From Xanthomonas vesicatoria ATCC 35937 (lineage in GTDB: Bacteria; Pseudomonadota; Gammaproteobacteria; Xanthomonadales; Xanthomonadaceae), in assembly GCF_001908725.1 (NCBI RefSeq), contig NZ_CP018725.1:1922001-1986000 (forward strand): a stretch of 64,000 nt of DNA, in the 5' to 3' direction. Positions 18,370 through 27,282 of the stretch are shown here, piece after piece; the first letter of the stretch is position 1; each line of letters starts with the position of its first letter. The notes beneath the pieces are model-generated. The model had not been told where the DNA came from. It saw only the letters and a list, made by a program, of their open reading frames with translations, and did not search any database. The position numbers and the translations under genes were made by a program.

Positions 18370-21045
18370 GTGCAGGAGCGGAACGCCATACTTGACGGCA
18401 TGTATGCCTCGCAACGCCGCCGCCTGCTGCTTACCCTGGTCATCGTGCTGGGCGGGATGGTGGTGGCCATGCTGCCGGCCGGGCACTTCGTCGAACAGAA
18501 TGCGCTGCGCGAGGAGAGCACCACCGTGCGTCGGCAGTTGCGTCTGTATGCGCAAGCGCTGCAGCAACGCATCGACCGCTATCGCACGCTGCCGCAGATT
18601 CTGGCACTGGATCCGGAGTTGCGCGCGGCAGTCGCCGGCCCGCTATCCCCTGCACAGGTGCAGCAACTCAACCTCAAACTCGAACGTGCCAACAACGTCA
18701 CCCAGTCGTCCACGCTGACCCTGATCGACCGCAGCGGCATTGCGCTGGCGGCCAGCAACTGGCGCGCGGCGCGCAGCAATGTCGGCATGGATTACGCCTT
18801 CCGCCCGTATTACCAACAGGCGCTGGCCACCGGCAGCGGCAGTTTTTACGGCATCGGCATGACCACCAGCGAGCCGGGCTATTTCCTGTCGCAGGCCATC
18901 GTCGATGATGCCGGCCAGGTGCAGGGCGTGGTGGTGATCAAGATCGCGCTGGCCGCATTGGAGCGCGAATGGCTGCAGACGCCGGACATCGTGCTGGCCT
19001 CCGATGCGCACGGCGTGGTGTTTCTGGCCAGCCGCGCCAGCTGGCGCTACCGCATGCTGGCGCCGCTCACCCCGCGCGACCGCACCGAGTTGCAGACTAC
19101 CCGCCAGTACGCCAATCAGGGGCTGCTGCCGTTGCGTCGGCGGTTGATCGAACAGACCGGCAACGGCGGCGTGCTGGCCGAGGTGCGCGACCCGCCGCTC
19201 GGCGCACCAGTGCTGTGGCAGACGCTGGAAGTGCCCGAGAGTGGCTGGCGCCTGCATCTGCTGCACGACACCCGCGCCAGCGCCGCCGCCGGGCGCGCCG
19301 CCGCCATCGCCGCCGCAGGCGCATGGCTGGCGCTGGCGTTGCTGTGGTTGTTCGTGCAGCAACGGCGTCGGCTGTCGGCGTTGCGTCAGCGCAGCCGGCA
19401 TGAGCTGGAAACCCTGCTACAACAACATGCCGAAGAACTGCGCACCGCCCAGGATGGCGTGGTCACGGCCGCGCAGCAGTCCAACGCAGGCCTGAGCCGC
19501 AGCCTGGAACATCTGCCGCAAGGCGTGGTGGTGATCGACGAGGCGCTCAACCTGGTGGCGTGGAACTCGCGCTATGTGGAACTGTTCCGTTTCCCACCGG
19601 AGTTGCTCAAGATCGGCCGGCCGATTGAGGACCTGTTCCGCTTCAATGCCCGCCGCGGGCTGCTGGGGCCGGGGCCGATCGAAGCGGCCATCGAGCGACG
19701 GCTGAACCACCTGCGCAGCGGCAAGCCGCACATGCGTGAAAGCGAGAAGGAAGACGGCACGGTGCTGGAGATTCGCGGCAATCCGCTGCCCGACGGCGGG
19801 TTTGTCACCAGCTACGCCGACATCACCAGCTACAAGAACGCCGCGCGCGAACTGCGCTCGCTGGCCGATGCGCTGGAGCATCGCGTGGCCGAGCGCACCC
19901 GCGACCTGGCTGCCGCCAAACGCGAGGCCGAAAGCGCCAACCGCTACAAGACCCGCTTTGTCGCCTCGGCCGTGCACGACCTGCTGCAGCCGCTCAATGC
20001 CGCGCGCATGTTCGTCTCGGTCCTGCGCGGGCAGGTGCGCGAGCCCGGCAGCGCGCGCGTGGTCGACAACATCGATGGCGCCCTGGCCGCGCAGGACGCC
20101 ATCCTCAACAGCCTGCTCGACATCTCGCGCCTGGAAGCCGGCAGCCTGAAGACACAGGTGCGCGACTTCGCACTGGCTCCGTTGCTGGAAACGCTGGCGC
20201 GCGAGTTCGGCATCCTGGCCGAAGACCGCGGGCTGGTGCTGGAGTGGGTGCCGACATCGGTAGTGGTGCTGAGCGACGAAACCCTGCTGCGCCGCATCCT
20301 GCAGAACTTTCTGTCCAACGCGATCCGTTACACCCCGCGCGGACGCGTGCTGATCGGCTGCCGTCGGCGTGGCGGCTGGTTGCGTATCGAAGTGCACGAC
20401 CAGGGCCCCGGCATTCCGGACGCGTTGCAGCACGAAATCTTCGAAGAATTCCGCCGCCTGGACGATGGCGTGGCCAATGACCGCGGCGCGGGCCTGGGGC
20501 TGGCGATTGTCGAACGTATCGGCCGCCTGCTGGGCCACCGCATCGGCCTGCGTTCAACGCTGGGCAGCGGCAGCGTGTTTTCGGTCACCTTGCCATTGGG
20601 CGAACGCGCTGCCATCGCCACGCAGTTGCCGCCGCCCACCGCAACCGCCGAACACGGCAACGAACCCATCCTGCACGGCTGCCGGGTCTGGTGCGTAGAC
20701 GACGACCCACGTGTTTGCGAGGCCACCCGCGCGCTGCTGGAACGTTGGGAATGCCGCGTGGATTTTTCCGGCGGCCCCGACGAAGCGCTGGCCAGCGCCA
20801 GCGCCGATGACGCACCGGAACTGCTGCTGCTGGATGTGCGCATGGGCGCGCACTACGGCCCGATGCTGCTGCCGCAACTGGTAGGCCGCTGGCAACATGA
20901 GCCCCGCATCATCCTGGTCACCGCAGAGCCCGACCCGGCGCTGCGCGAGCATGCACAGGAACTAGGCTGGGGCTTTCTGTCCAAGCCGGTGCGCCCGCCG
21001 GCGTTGCGTGCCCTGATGACACAGATGCTGTTGCGGCGCGGGTGA
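18370..21045 (+). CDS. Hybrid sensor histidine kinase/response regulator with periplasmic PDC-like sensor
   Basis: The protein has 891 residues. Order: TM1 (about 17-35), a periplasmic PDC/DctB-like domain, TM2 (about 310-330), a PAS-type domain (about 380-480, LPQGVVVIDEALNLVAWNSRYVELF), a coiled linker, a HisKA domain with phospho-acceptor H536 in SAVHDLLQPLNAARMF, an HATPase domain (NFLSNAIRYTP, GAGLGLAIVERIGRLLGH) and a C-terminal receiver with D822 in LLLLDVRMG. The H-box resembles that of CrbS/MxtR-type kinases. The GTG at 18370 is supported by AGGAG ten nt upstream. Context with dctA and the porin suggests it senses carboxylates. Its output regulator is not adjacent; the LuxR protein at 27283 is a candidate. 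Confidence 0.9.
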   Translation: MQERNAILDGMYASQRRRLLLTLVIVLGGMVVAMLPAGHFVEQNALREESTTVRRQLRLYAQALQQRIDRYRTLPQILALDPELRAAVAGPLSPAQVQQLNLKLERANNVTQSSTLTLIDRSGIALAASNWRAARSNVGMDYAFRPYYQQALATGSGSFYGIGMTTSEPGYFLSQAIVDDAGQVQGVVVIKIALAALEREWLQTPDIVLASDAHGVVFLASRASWRYRMLAPLTPRDRTELQTTRQYANQGLLPLRRRLIEQTGNGGVLAEVRDPPLGAPVLWQTLEVPESGWRLHLLHDTRASAAAGRAAAIAAAGAWLALALLWLFVQQRRRLSALRQRSRHELETLLQQHAEELRTAQDGVVTAAQQSNAGLSRSLEHLPQGVVVIDEALNLVAWNSRYVELFRFPPELLKIGRPIEDLFRFNARRGLLGPGPIEAAIERRLNHLRSGKPHMRESEKEDGTVLEIRGNPLPDGGFVTSYADITSYKNAARELRSLADALEHRVAERTRDLAAAKREAESANRYKTRFVASAVHDLLQPLNAARMFVSVLRGQVREPGSARVVDNIDGALAAQDAILNSLLDISRLEAGSLKTQVRDFALAPLLETLAREFGILAEDRGLVLEWVPTSVVVLSDETLLRRILQNFLSNAIRYTPRGRVLIGCRRRGGWLRIEVHDQGPGIPDALQHEIFEEFRRLDDGVANDRGAGLGLAIVERIGRLLGHRIGLRSTLGSGSVFSVTLPLGERAAIATQLPPPTATAEHGNEPILHGCRVWCVDDDPRVCEATRALLERWECRVDFSGGPDEALASASADDAPELLLLDVRMGAHYGPMLLPQLVGRWQHEPRIILVTAEPDPALREHAQELGWGFLSKPVRPPALRALMTQMLLRRG

Positions 21046-21354
21046 ACTGCGCCGTCGCGCAGCATCGACAGGCAACAAAGGGCTGCGCTGGGTGTGTCGC
21101 GACGCTTCCGGCCTGCTTGCCGCCGAGAGGCCGAATGATGGCGCGCCGTACTGCACGCGTCCCATGCGGCGATTTCCTGGCCCTGCATGGTCCGGCGAGT
21201 TTCGCCGGATCGTTTCAGCGTACCGAAGTGCGTGCTGCCTCAAGCGCGCGTTGGCGATGGCGCTAGAGTACTTGCGTCCATTGCTGCACACGTCTGCATC
21301 GTACACAGCTCACCTGCCGATTTTTCTCCGCCCCCAGAAAGTTGTGGAGTCCTC
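21046..21354. other. Gene-free interval upstream of the DUF1460 gene
   Basis: About 310 bp with no gene seen. A perfect 8-bp hairpin (tccggcga-gtt-tcgccgga, 21191-21209) followed by tcgtttc may end the kinase transcript, but it lies far from the stop. Confidence 0.4.
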
Positions 21355-22191
21355 ATGTTCAGGCCTGCCTCGGTGATATTGACCGCGTTGCTTGCCGCAG
21401 GTTGCGCAGCGGAGATGCCCGTGCAGGCGTCCACACCATCGGCGACCGTGCCGCCCTCCGGCCCGGTGCGCGCGGACATGGACCCGTACACCTTGCAGAC
21501 CCTGGACCGCGTGCTGCACCAGGCATCCAAGCATCGCGGCATGAGTCCGGGGCATCTGATCAAGCTGCTCTCGGCAGAATTTCTCGGCACGCCGTATCAG
21601 GCCAACATGCTGCAGGGCTCGGCCACCGTGCCGGAGCGGCTGATCATCGACTTCAGGGGCCTGGATTGCTTCACCTATCTGGACTATGTCGAAGCGGCGC
21701 GCCACGCCCATTCGCAGCAGGACTTCGTCGATCGCGTGGTCCTCACCCGCTACGTCGATGGCGTCATCGGCTTCACCTCGCGCAAGCACTTCTTTTCGGA
21801 CTGGGTCGCACGTCCCTACCAGCTTGCCGACGACATCACCGCAACGCTCAGCCCCAGGGCCGTGAGCGTGGACAAGACACTCAATCTCAAGGCCGATGGC
21901 AGCAACTATCTGCCGGGATTGCCGCTGGTGCAGCGGTCCATCACCTACATCCCCGCCGTCAATGTGGACAGCACGGTGGTCCGACAACTGCGCACCGGCG
22001 ACTATGTGGGCAGGTACTCGCCGGCGCCCGGGCTGGATGTCAGCCATGTCGGCATCTTCGTCATGACCGACCGGGGCCCGGTGTTACGCAATGCCTCATC
22101 GCGCCCGGAAAACGAAAAGGTCGTGGACTCGCCGTTCATGGAGTACGTTGCCCGCACGCAGGGCATCGTCGTCTACAGGGCCAGACCCTGA
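21355..22191 (+). CDS. DUF1460 lipoprotein (N-acetylmuramoyl-L-alanine amidase-like)
   Basis: The protein has 278 residues. A lipoprotein signal with lipobox LAAGC (C17) precedes the DUF1460 domain, an NlpC/P60-like cysteine-peptidase fold related to amidases that act on cell-wall peptides. Candidate catalytic residues are Cys in FRGLDCFTYLDYVEA and His in LDVSHVGIFV. The ATG at 21355 is supported by GGAG five nt upstream and by the lipobox. A longer upstream frame is not used. The protein is expected on the outer membrane facing the periplasm. It appears monocistronic. A cell-wall recycling role is inferred from the fold. Confidence 0.87.
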   Translation: MFRPASVILTALLAAGCAAEMPVQASTPSATVPPSGPVRADMDPYTLQTLDRVLHQASKHRGMSPGHLIKLLSAEFLGTPYQANMLQGSATVPERLIIDFRGLDCFTYLDYVEAARHAHSQQDFVDRVVLTRYVDGVIGFTSRKHFFSDWVARPYQLADDITATLSPRAVSVDKTLNLKADGSNYLPGLPLVQRSITYIPAVNVDSTVVRQLRTGDYVGRYSPAPGLDVSHVGIFVMTDRGPVLRNASSRPENEKVVDSPFMEYVARTQGIVVYRARP

Positions 22192-22544
22192 TCCCGGTCG
22201 CCATGCGGGCAACCGCCAGTCCGGCGGCAAGCATCGTCTCGGTCCGCTCCGCTGGTGCATTGCCGGAGCCACACTGTGTCGATGGGCGTGGGCGAGCCCT
22301 CACCCATCTCCCGCTGCAGCGCGCACTGGGTGAGCGTGCGATGCCAACGCAGCGTGCGGATCTGCACGATCGCCGCTGAGCGATCGCGTGGAGGTCGGTG
22401 CGACGCCGGCACTCGCGCACCCAACCGGTAGCGTGCCAGGCACCCGGGCGACTGCACCTGCTACACTATCGAGAACGATTCCCATTTGACTTTGCGTCAC
22501 GGAGCATGTCACGTGCGCCGTCAGCGCCCTGGAGCTCTTACTCG
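22192..22544. other. Leader region of the TonB receptor gene
   Basis: About 350 bp with no gene. It contains the Fur-box-like site at 22468-22486. An in-frame ATG at 22506 lies too close to its nearest GGAG to be the start. Confidence 0.5.
22468..22486. promoter_or_regulatory. Fur-box-like operator
   Basis: atcgagaacgattcccatt resembles the 19-bp Fur consensus, particularly the gagaacgattcccat core common in iron-repressed genes. It lies about 60 nt before the receptor start, so iron repression is likely. Confidence 0.65.
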
Positions 22545-24665
22545 ATGAAGCTTTCCGCCCATGGATCGGCCGGCATGCCGTTCGTTGCCACCCTCTGCCT
22601 GTTCGCCTCCGCCACCGCTTCGGCCCAATCGGATGTCACCGATACGCTGGATACGGTGGTGGTGGCCGCCTCGCGCTCCAACATGACCGTGGCCGAATCG
22701 CCGCAAACGGTGTTGATCATCGACAAGGCGCAGATCCAGCAGCAGCTGACCATCTCTAGCAACTCCTCCGACGTGCTGGCCAACCTGATTCCGTCGTACA
22801 CGCCCAGCCGCGGCAAGATGAATGGCAGCGGCGAAACGCTGCGCGGGCGTACGCCGTTGATCCTGATCGACGGCGTGCCGCAGTCCAATCCGATCCGTCC
22901 CACCGGACGCGAGGCGCACACCATCGATTACTCGATGGTCGAGCGGATCGAGGTGATCCAGGGCGCCAACGCCATCAACGGGCTGGGCGCCACCGGCGGC
23001 ACCATCAACATCATCACCCGGCGCCCGCGCGACGGTGAGCTCAACCAGCACGTCGATGTGCAGGCCACCGCGCCCACCGCGCAAACGCGTGCGGAAACCA
23101 CAAGCGTTGAGACCCGCTACCGCGTGGACGGCCGCACAGACAAGCTCGATTACCTGTTCTCGGCCAGCTACAGCGATCAAGGCCTTTACGTAGATGGACA
23201 AGGCCGGCCGATCGGCGCCGACAACACTCAGGGCGACCTGATGACCTCCAAGAGCTACGACGTGCTGGCCAAGCTCGGTTACGCGCTCACCGATGCGCAG
23301 CGCCTGAGTGTCAGCGTCAACCGCTACCGCATCAAGAACGACAACGACTACATCGGCATCGCCGGCAACCGTACGCAAGGCCTCCCCACCACCTCGGTGC
23401 GTGGCACCCCACAAGGCACTGCGCCGTGGAACGATGTCTTGACCTCCAGCCTGTCGTACAGCCACGACGATCTGGCTGGCATGCAGCTGAGTGCGATGGT
23501 GTTCAACCAGGAATTCGAAGGGCTGTTCGGCGCCGATAATTCGTCCACGTTCCAGGACCCGCGTATCGCACCGGTCGGCACGCTGTACGACCAATCGCGG
23601 TCGGTCGCCTCCAAGTGGGGCAGCAAGGTCAGCCTGACCAAGGACGACCTGCTCGACAGCCGGATCAAGCTCACCGGCGGCATCGACCTGCTGGCAGATA
23701 CCGGCAAGCAGGATCTCTACGGCACCGGTCGCACCTACGTGCCGGAGTCGGACTATCGCAACCTCTCGCTGTTCGTTCAAGGCGAATACAAACTGCTGCC
23801 CACGCTGACCTTGCATGCCGGCATACGCCGCGAAGAGGCCGAGCTGAAGATCGACAGCTACCAGAGCTTGTGGCGCTACAACCGCGTCGATGTCGAAGGC
23901 GGCACGCTCGATTTCAACCAGACCCTCTACAACGCCGGCCTGGTCTACACACCGGTCGAAGGGGTGAGTTTCTTCACCAGCTATTCCGAAGGCTTCGGCA
24001 TGCCGGATGTGGGCAGGGTGCTGCGTGCGATCAACACGCCCGGCACGCGCGTGGCCAGCCTGAGCACGCTGGAACCGATCCTGACCAAGAGCGTAGAAGC
24101 CGGCACCCGCCTCACACGCGGCGCGTTCGATGCCGACCTGAGCTACTTCCAGTCCAACTCGGATCTGGGTACGCGCGTGGTACCGATCAATGGCGCCTTC
24201 ATGATGAGCCGCGAAAAAACCCGCGTGCAGGGCGTGGACGCCAGCCTGGGGTATCGCCTGGATGCTGCGCATCGCCTGCGCCTGGCCTATGCATACACGC
24301 GCGGCCGCTACGACAGCGACAACGATGGCCAACTGGATGCGCGCCTGGATGGGCTCAACGTGGCGCCCAATCGCGTGATCGCCTCATGGTCGGCGCAGTG
24401 GACGCCAAAGCTGTCGTCGTTCGTGCAGGCCCAGCATGCCTTCAGCCAATCCTTCGACGAAGCGGACAAGCGCTTCAGCGGGTACACGCTGGTCGATGCA
24501 ACCTTCAACTACTCACTACCGCGCGGTGCCTTGCGGATGGGCGTGTCCAACCTGTTCGACAAGCAGTACATCACCTACTACTCGCAATCGGCCCTGGTCG
24601 AGCCGCTACGCTATTTCGCCGGCCGTGGCCGCACGCTGACGCTGGGATATTCGCTGGATTTTTGA
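22545..24665 (+). CDS. TonB-dependent siderophore receptor, IutA-like
   Basis: The protein has 706 residues. A signal peptide ends near ATASAQ. The plug domain starts DTLDTVVVAASRSNMTVAE and includes LRGRTPLILIDGVPQSNP and RIEVIQGANAINGLGATGGTINIITRRP, and a 22-strand barrel follows, ending YFAGRGRTLTLGYSLDF. From memory of the family, the plug wording is closest to the ferric-aerobactin receptor IutA, so a carboxylate/hydroxamate siderophore is the best guess. The ATG at 22545 has GGAG ten nt upstream. No siderophore synthesis or ABC import gene is adjacent. A Fur-like site upstream points to iron repression. Confidence 0.9.
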   Translation: MKLSAHGSAGMPFVATLCLFASATASAQSDVTDTLDTVVVAASRSNMTVAESPQTVLIIDKAQIQQQLTISSNSSDVLANLIPSYTPSRGKMNGSGETLRGRTPLILIDGVPQSNPIRPTGREAHTIDYSMVERIEVIQGANAINGLGATGGTINIITRRPRDGELNQHVDVQATAPTAQTRAETTSVETRYRVDGRTDKLDYLFSASYSDQGLYVDGQGRPIGADNTQGDLMTSKSYDVLAKLGYALTDAQRLSVSVNRYRIKNDNDYIGIAGNRTQGLPTTSVRGTPQGTAPWNDVLTSSLSYSHDDLAGMQLSAMVFNQEFEGLFGADNSSTFQDPRIAPVGTLYDQSRSVASKWGSKVSLTKDDLLDSRIKLTGGIDLLADTGKQDLYGTGRTYVPESDYRNLSLFVQGEYKLLPTLTLHAGIRREEAELKIDSYQSLWRYNRVDVEGGTLDFNQTLYNAGLVYTPVEGVSFFTSYSEGFGMPDVGRVLRAINTPGTRVASLSTLEPILTKSVEAGTRLTRGAFDADLSYFQSNSDLGTRVVPINGAFMMSREKTRVQGVDASLGYRLDAAHRLRLAYAYTRGRYDSDNDGQLDARLDGLNVAPNRVIASWSAQWTPKLSSFVQAQHAFSQSFDEADKRFSGYTLVDATFNYSLPRGALRMGVSNLFDKQYITYYSQSALVEPLRYFAGRGRTLTLGYSLDF

Positions 24666-25120
24666 TGAGGTGGCCGTCGCCAGCAGCACGCTTGCGCGGG
24701 GAGCAATGCGCAAGCGTGCCGCGGTGGCGGTGATCCCCGTTTTGCTTGAGTTCGCTGCCGGATGATCGTGAGGCATCGTCGGTGTCGTTTCCGCAGCCCG
24801 GCCCACATGCATGCAGAGGCCCCTTTGCTCAGCGTCGCGGTTGTTCACTGCCCGCCCCGGACAACCTGCACCGCCGGTCCCGGATACGCGTGTCATCGCG
24901 TAGCCGCGCACAGCAGCATGCCGATGCACCGGCAATAGACGGCACGCGCGTCCGCCCATCCAACCGTCTGCTGCCAGGCATGACAAGCACTGCCCACGCC
25001 GCATAAAAGCGCTTCGCGCACGATCCGGACGATCAGGCAAGGATGCCGGATAACCGGGCTCACGCTGCCGGATCTGCAGGCTGCACAGTTGCAGCACGCA
25101 ACGACGCACGGGAGACCCAC
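24666..25120. other. Gene-free interval between receptor and reductase genes
   Basis: About 455 bp. Apart from the inverted repeat at 24686-24719 I see no gene. The promoter of the reductase operon should lie near its 3' end. Confidence 0.45.
24686..24719 (+). terminator. Likely hairpin terminator of the receptor gene
   Basis: A perfect 12-bp stem (gcacgcttgcgc/gcgcaagcgtgc) with a 10-nt loop lies 20 nt after the receptor stop. There is no immediate T-run; gttttgcttg follows about 20 nt later. Confidence 0.5.
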
Positions 25121-26191
25121 ATGCATCAGACACGCTCGCTGGACCACTACCGCCTGCTCGGCCGCTCCGGGCTGCGCGTCTCGCCGCTGTCGCTGGGCAC
25201 CATGACCTTCGGCGAGGCATGGGGCTGGGGCGCGGATGCAAGCGAAGCCAGGCGCATCTTCGATGCCTACGCCGACCGCGGCGGCAACTTCATCGACACC
25301 GCGGTCAACTACACCAACGGCGGCGCCGAGCACATCGTCGGCGGCCTGCTCAAGCAGCGTCGCGAGCGCTTTGTGGTGGCGACCAAATTCACCATGGCGC
25401 GCGATGCAGACAACATCAATTCCGGCGGCAATCATCGTCTGAACCTGATCCGCTCGGTCGAGGCCAGCCTGCGTCAGCTCGACACCGATCGCATCGACCT
25501 GCTGTATCTGCACGCCTGGGACTTCACCACCTCGCCGGACGAAGTGATGTGCGGGTTGGAGCACCTGGTGCAGTCCGGCAAGGTGGTGTACCTCGGCATC
25601 TGCAACACGCCGGCCTGGCGCGTGGCGCAATTGCAGACGCTGGCCGATCTGCGCGGCTGGTCGCCCTTGGTCGCGCTGCAGATCGAATACAGCCTGGTCG
25701 AGCGCACCGTCGAACACGAGTTGCTGCCGATGGCGAGTGAATTGGGCCTGGGCGTATTGCCGTGGTCGCCACTGGGCGGCGGCATCCTGACCGGCAAGTA
25801 CAGCCACGCGGATCTGTCCGACGACAACGCGGCAGAGGTCTCCACCAGCCGCAAGGGCGTGATCGCCTCCACCGGGCATCTCAACGCGCGCGCGCTGGAA
25901 ATCGCCGATGTGGTCGGCACGGTGGCCGACGAGCTGGGCGCTTCGCGCTCGCAAGTGGCGCTTGCCTGGACCTTGCGCAATCCGGCAGTGGTCTCGCCGG
26001 TGATGGGCGCACGCACGCTGCAACAGGCCGAAGACAACTTCGGCGCACTGGAGATCGTGTTCAACGACGACCAACTGGCACGACTGGATCAGGCCAGCGG
26101 CCTGTCGCCGATCTTCCCGGCGCGTTTCATCGGCCGGCCGATGGCGCAGCAGTTGATCTACGGCACGCACGCACTGCAGCCCCGTAGCTGA
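25121..26191 (+). CDS. Aldo/keto reductase
   Basis: The protein has 356 residues with a cytoplasmic TIM-barrel fold, reducing carbonyl compounds with NADPH. The catalytic tetrad is visible: D59 and Y64 in NFIDTAVNY, K89 in VVATKF and H131 in LLYLHAWD. The C-terminal SRSQVALAWTL and the VMGARTLQQAEDN block are the cofactor-binding part of the Tas/YajO-like class. The ATG at 25121 follows a GGGAGA ribosome site, and an upstream in-frame start is less conserved. It heads a three-gene operon with a SnoaL-like protein (17-bp gap) and an Atu4866-type protein. The substrate is unknown. Confidence 0.92.
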   Translation: MHQTRSLDHYRLLGRSGLRVSPLSLGTMTFGEAWGWGADASEARRIFDAYADRGGNFIDTAVNYTNGGAEHIVGGLLKQRRERFVVATKFTMARDADNINSGGNHRLNLIRSVEASLRQLDTDRIDLLYLHAWDFTTSPDEVMCGLEHLVQSGKVVYLGICNTPAWRVAQLQTLADLRGWSPLVALQIEYSLVERTVEHELLPMASELGLGVLPWSPLGGGILTGKYSHADLSDDNAAEVSTSRKGVIASTGHLNARALEIADVVGTVADELGASRSQVALAWTLRNPAVVSPVMGARTLQQAEDNFGALEIVFNDDQLARLDQASGLSPIFPARFIGRPMAQQLIYGTHALQPRS

Positions 26192-26207
26192 TGCAAAGGA
26201 CCCGCAG

Positions 26208-26753
26208 ATGACCAGACCATCCGCCATCGCCGCAGCGCTGTGCCTCGCCGCCGGCGCGTTCGCCGGCGCCGGGGCAATCGTTCCGCGATCGGCAGCCGCC
26301 GCCGATGGCTGCGCCGGCACATCGCAGCAGGTGTGCAACACGCAATGCGTCGATGCCGCATTCGCACGTTGGCAGGCAGGCGGCACCGGCTTCTTCGAAG
26401 ACCTGCTGTCGCCGGACGTGGTGTGGACCATCCACGGCTCCGGCCCGAGCGCCGGCACCCTGCATGGCCGCGACACCTTGATCGACAAGGCGGTGCGCCC
26501 ACTGACCGAGCGCTTGGCATCGCCGTTGCGCCCGTTGCGGCGGCAACTCTGGGCCGATGGCGAGCACGTCATCGTGCAATGGCAAGGCGCTGCCAACCTG
26601 CCCAACGGCGACATCTATCGCAATCAGTACGTCTGGATCCTGCGGATGCGCGACGGCAAAGCTGTCCAGGTGGATGCGTATCTGGATCTGGCCGCCTACG
26701 ACGCGGTGCTGCAACGTGCACCCGCCCAACTGCGACGCAGGACAAGCACATGA
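26208..26753 (+). CDS. Exported SnoaL/NTF2-like protein
   Basis: The protein has 181 residues. A signal peptide (SAIAAALCLAAGAFAGAGA) is followed by an NTF2/SnoaL-type fold: AFARWQAGGTGFFEDLLSPDVVWTIHGSGPSAGTLHGRD, then a strand-rich C-terminus ending VQVDAYLDLAAYDAVL. Such folds bind small hydrophobic ligands or act as isomerases. No catalytic assignment is possible. Two cysteines (CAGTSQQVCNTQC region) may form a disulfide in the periplasm. It is translationally coupled to the next gene through an ATGA overlap and follows the reductase by 17 nt, so all three probably act in one small pathway. Confidence 0.85.
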   Translation: MTRPSAIAAALCLAAGAFAGAGAIVPRSAAAADGCAGTSQQVCNTQCVDAAFARWQAGGTGFFEDLLSPDVVWTIHGSGPSAGTLHGRDTLIDKAVRPLTERLASPLRPLRRQLWADGEHVIVQWQGAANLPNGDIYRNQYVWILRMRDGKAVQVDAYLDLAAYDAVLQRAPAQLRRRTST

Positions 26754-27136
26754 CCGATGCACGCATGAGCGCCGCTATTGCTGTTGCACTCGGCGCGGGT
26801 GCCGCCGTGCTCTGCAATGCCACCCCGCTTGACGCCACCGCGCGCCCGATGGCGACGACGCATTCCCCACTCCGCACGGAGACGACCATGCAACAGCATC
26901 CCTACATCGGCATGTGGGTCACCCGCGATGGGCAGATCCGCCAGGCCTTGTTGGCCAACGGCCGTTACGACGAAGCACGCCATGCACGGCAAAGCGCCTA
27001 CCAGGGCCGGTACGAAGTCACGGGCAACACCATCCATTACTGGGACGACAGCGGATTCACTGCCGACGGCCGCTTCGTCGGTGCCGACGAGCTGCACCAC
27101 GGCGGCATGGTGTTCTATCGCCAGCGGGCTGACTGA
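26750..27136 (+). CDS. Atu4866 domain-containing protein
   Basis: The protein has 128 residues. The C-terminal 80 match the small Atu4866 family by recall: YIGMWVTRDGQIRQALLANGRYDEARHARQSAYQGRYEVTGNTIHYWDD, then FVGADELHHGGMVFYR. The fold is thought to be a small beta-barrel of unknown function. This copy has an extra hydrophobic N-terminus (SAAIAVALGAGAAVLC) that looks like a signal peptide. An internal ATG at 26888 would yield only the domain. The ATG at 26750 overlaps the previous stop. In many genomes such proteins neighbour reductases, as here. Confidence 0.83.
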   Translation: MTDARMSAAIAVALGAGAAVLCNATPLDATARPMATTHSPLRTETTMQQHPYIGMWVTRDGQIRQALLANGRYDEARHARQSAYQGRYEVTGNTIHYWDDSGFTADGRFVGADELHHGGMVFYRQRAD

Positions 27137-27282
27137 CGTGCTTCATGGACCACTGCACACCCTTTGCTCAGTGCGGCATGCACCACTCGCCCACGCTGGG
27201 CATGAGCGCGCTTTCCACACCCAACCGACGACTGTTCGCGACGTTTTTTTGCCGTTCCAACCCCATACGCGACGTGGTGTTC

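Noticed and set aside
22521..24332. A 603-codon minus-strand open frame opposite the TonB receptor
   Set aside because: It is an antisense shadow of a clear receptor gene.
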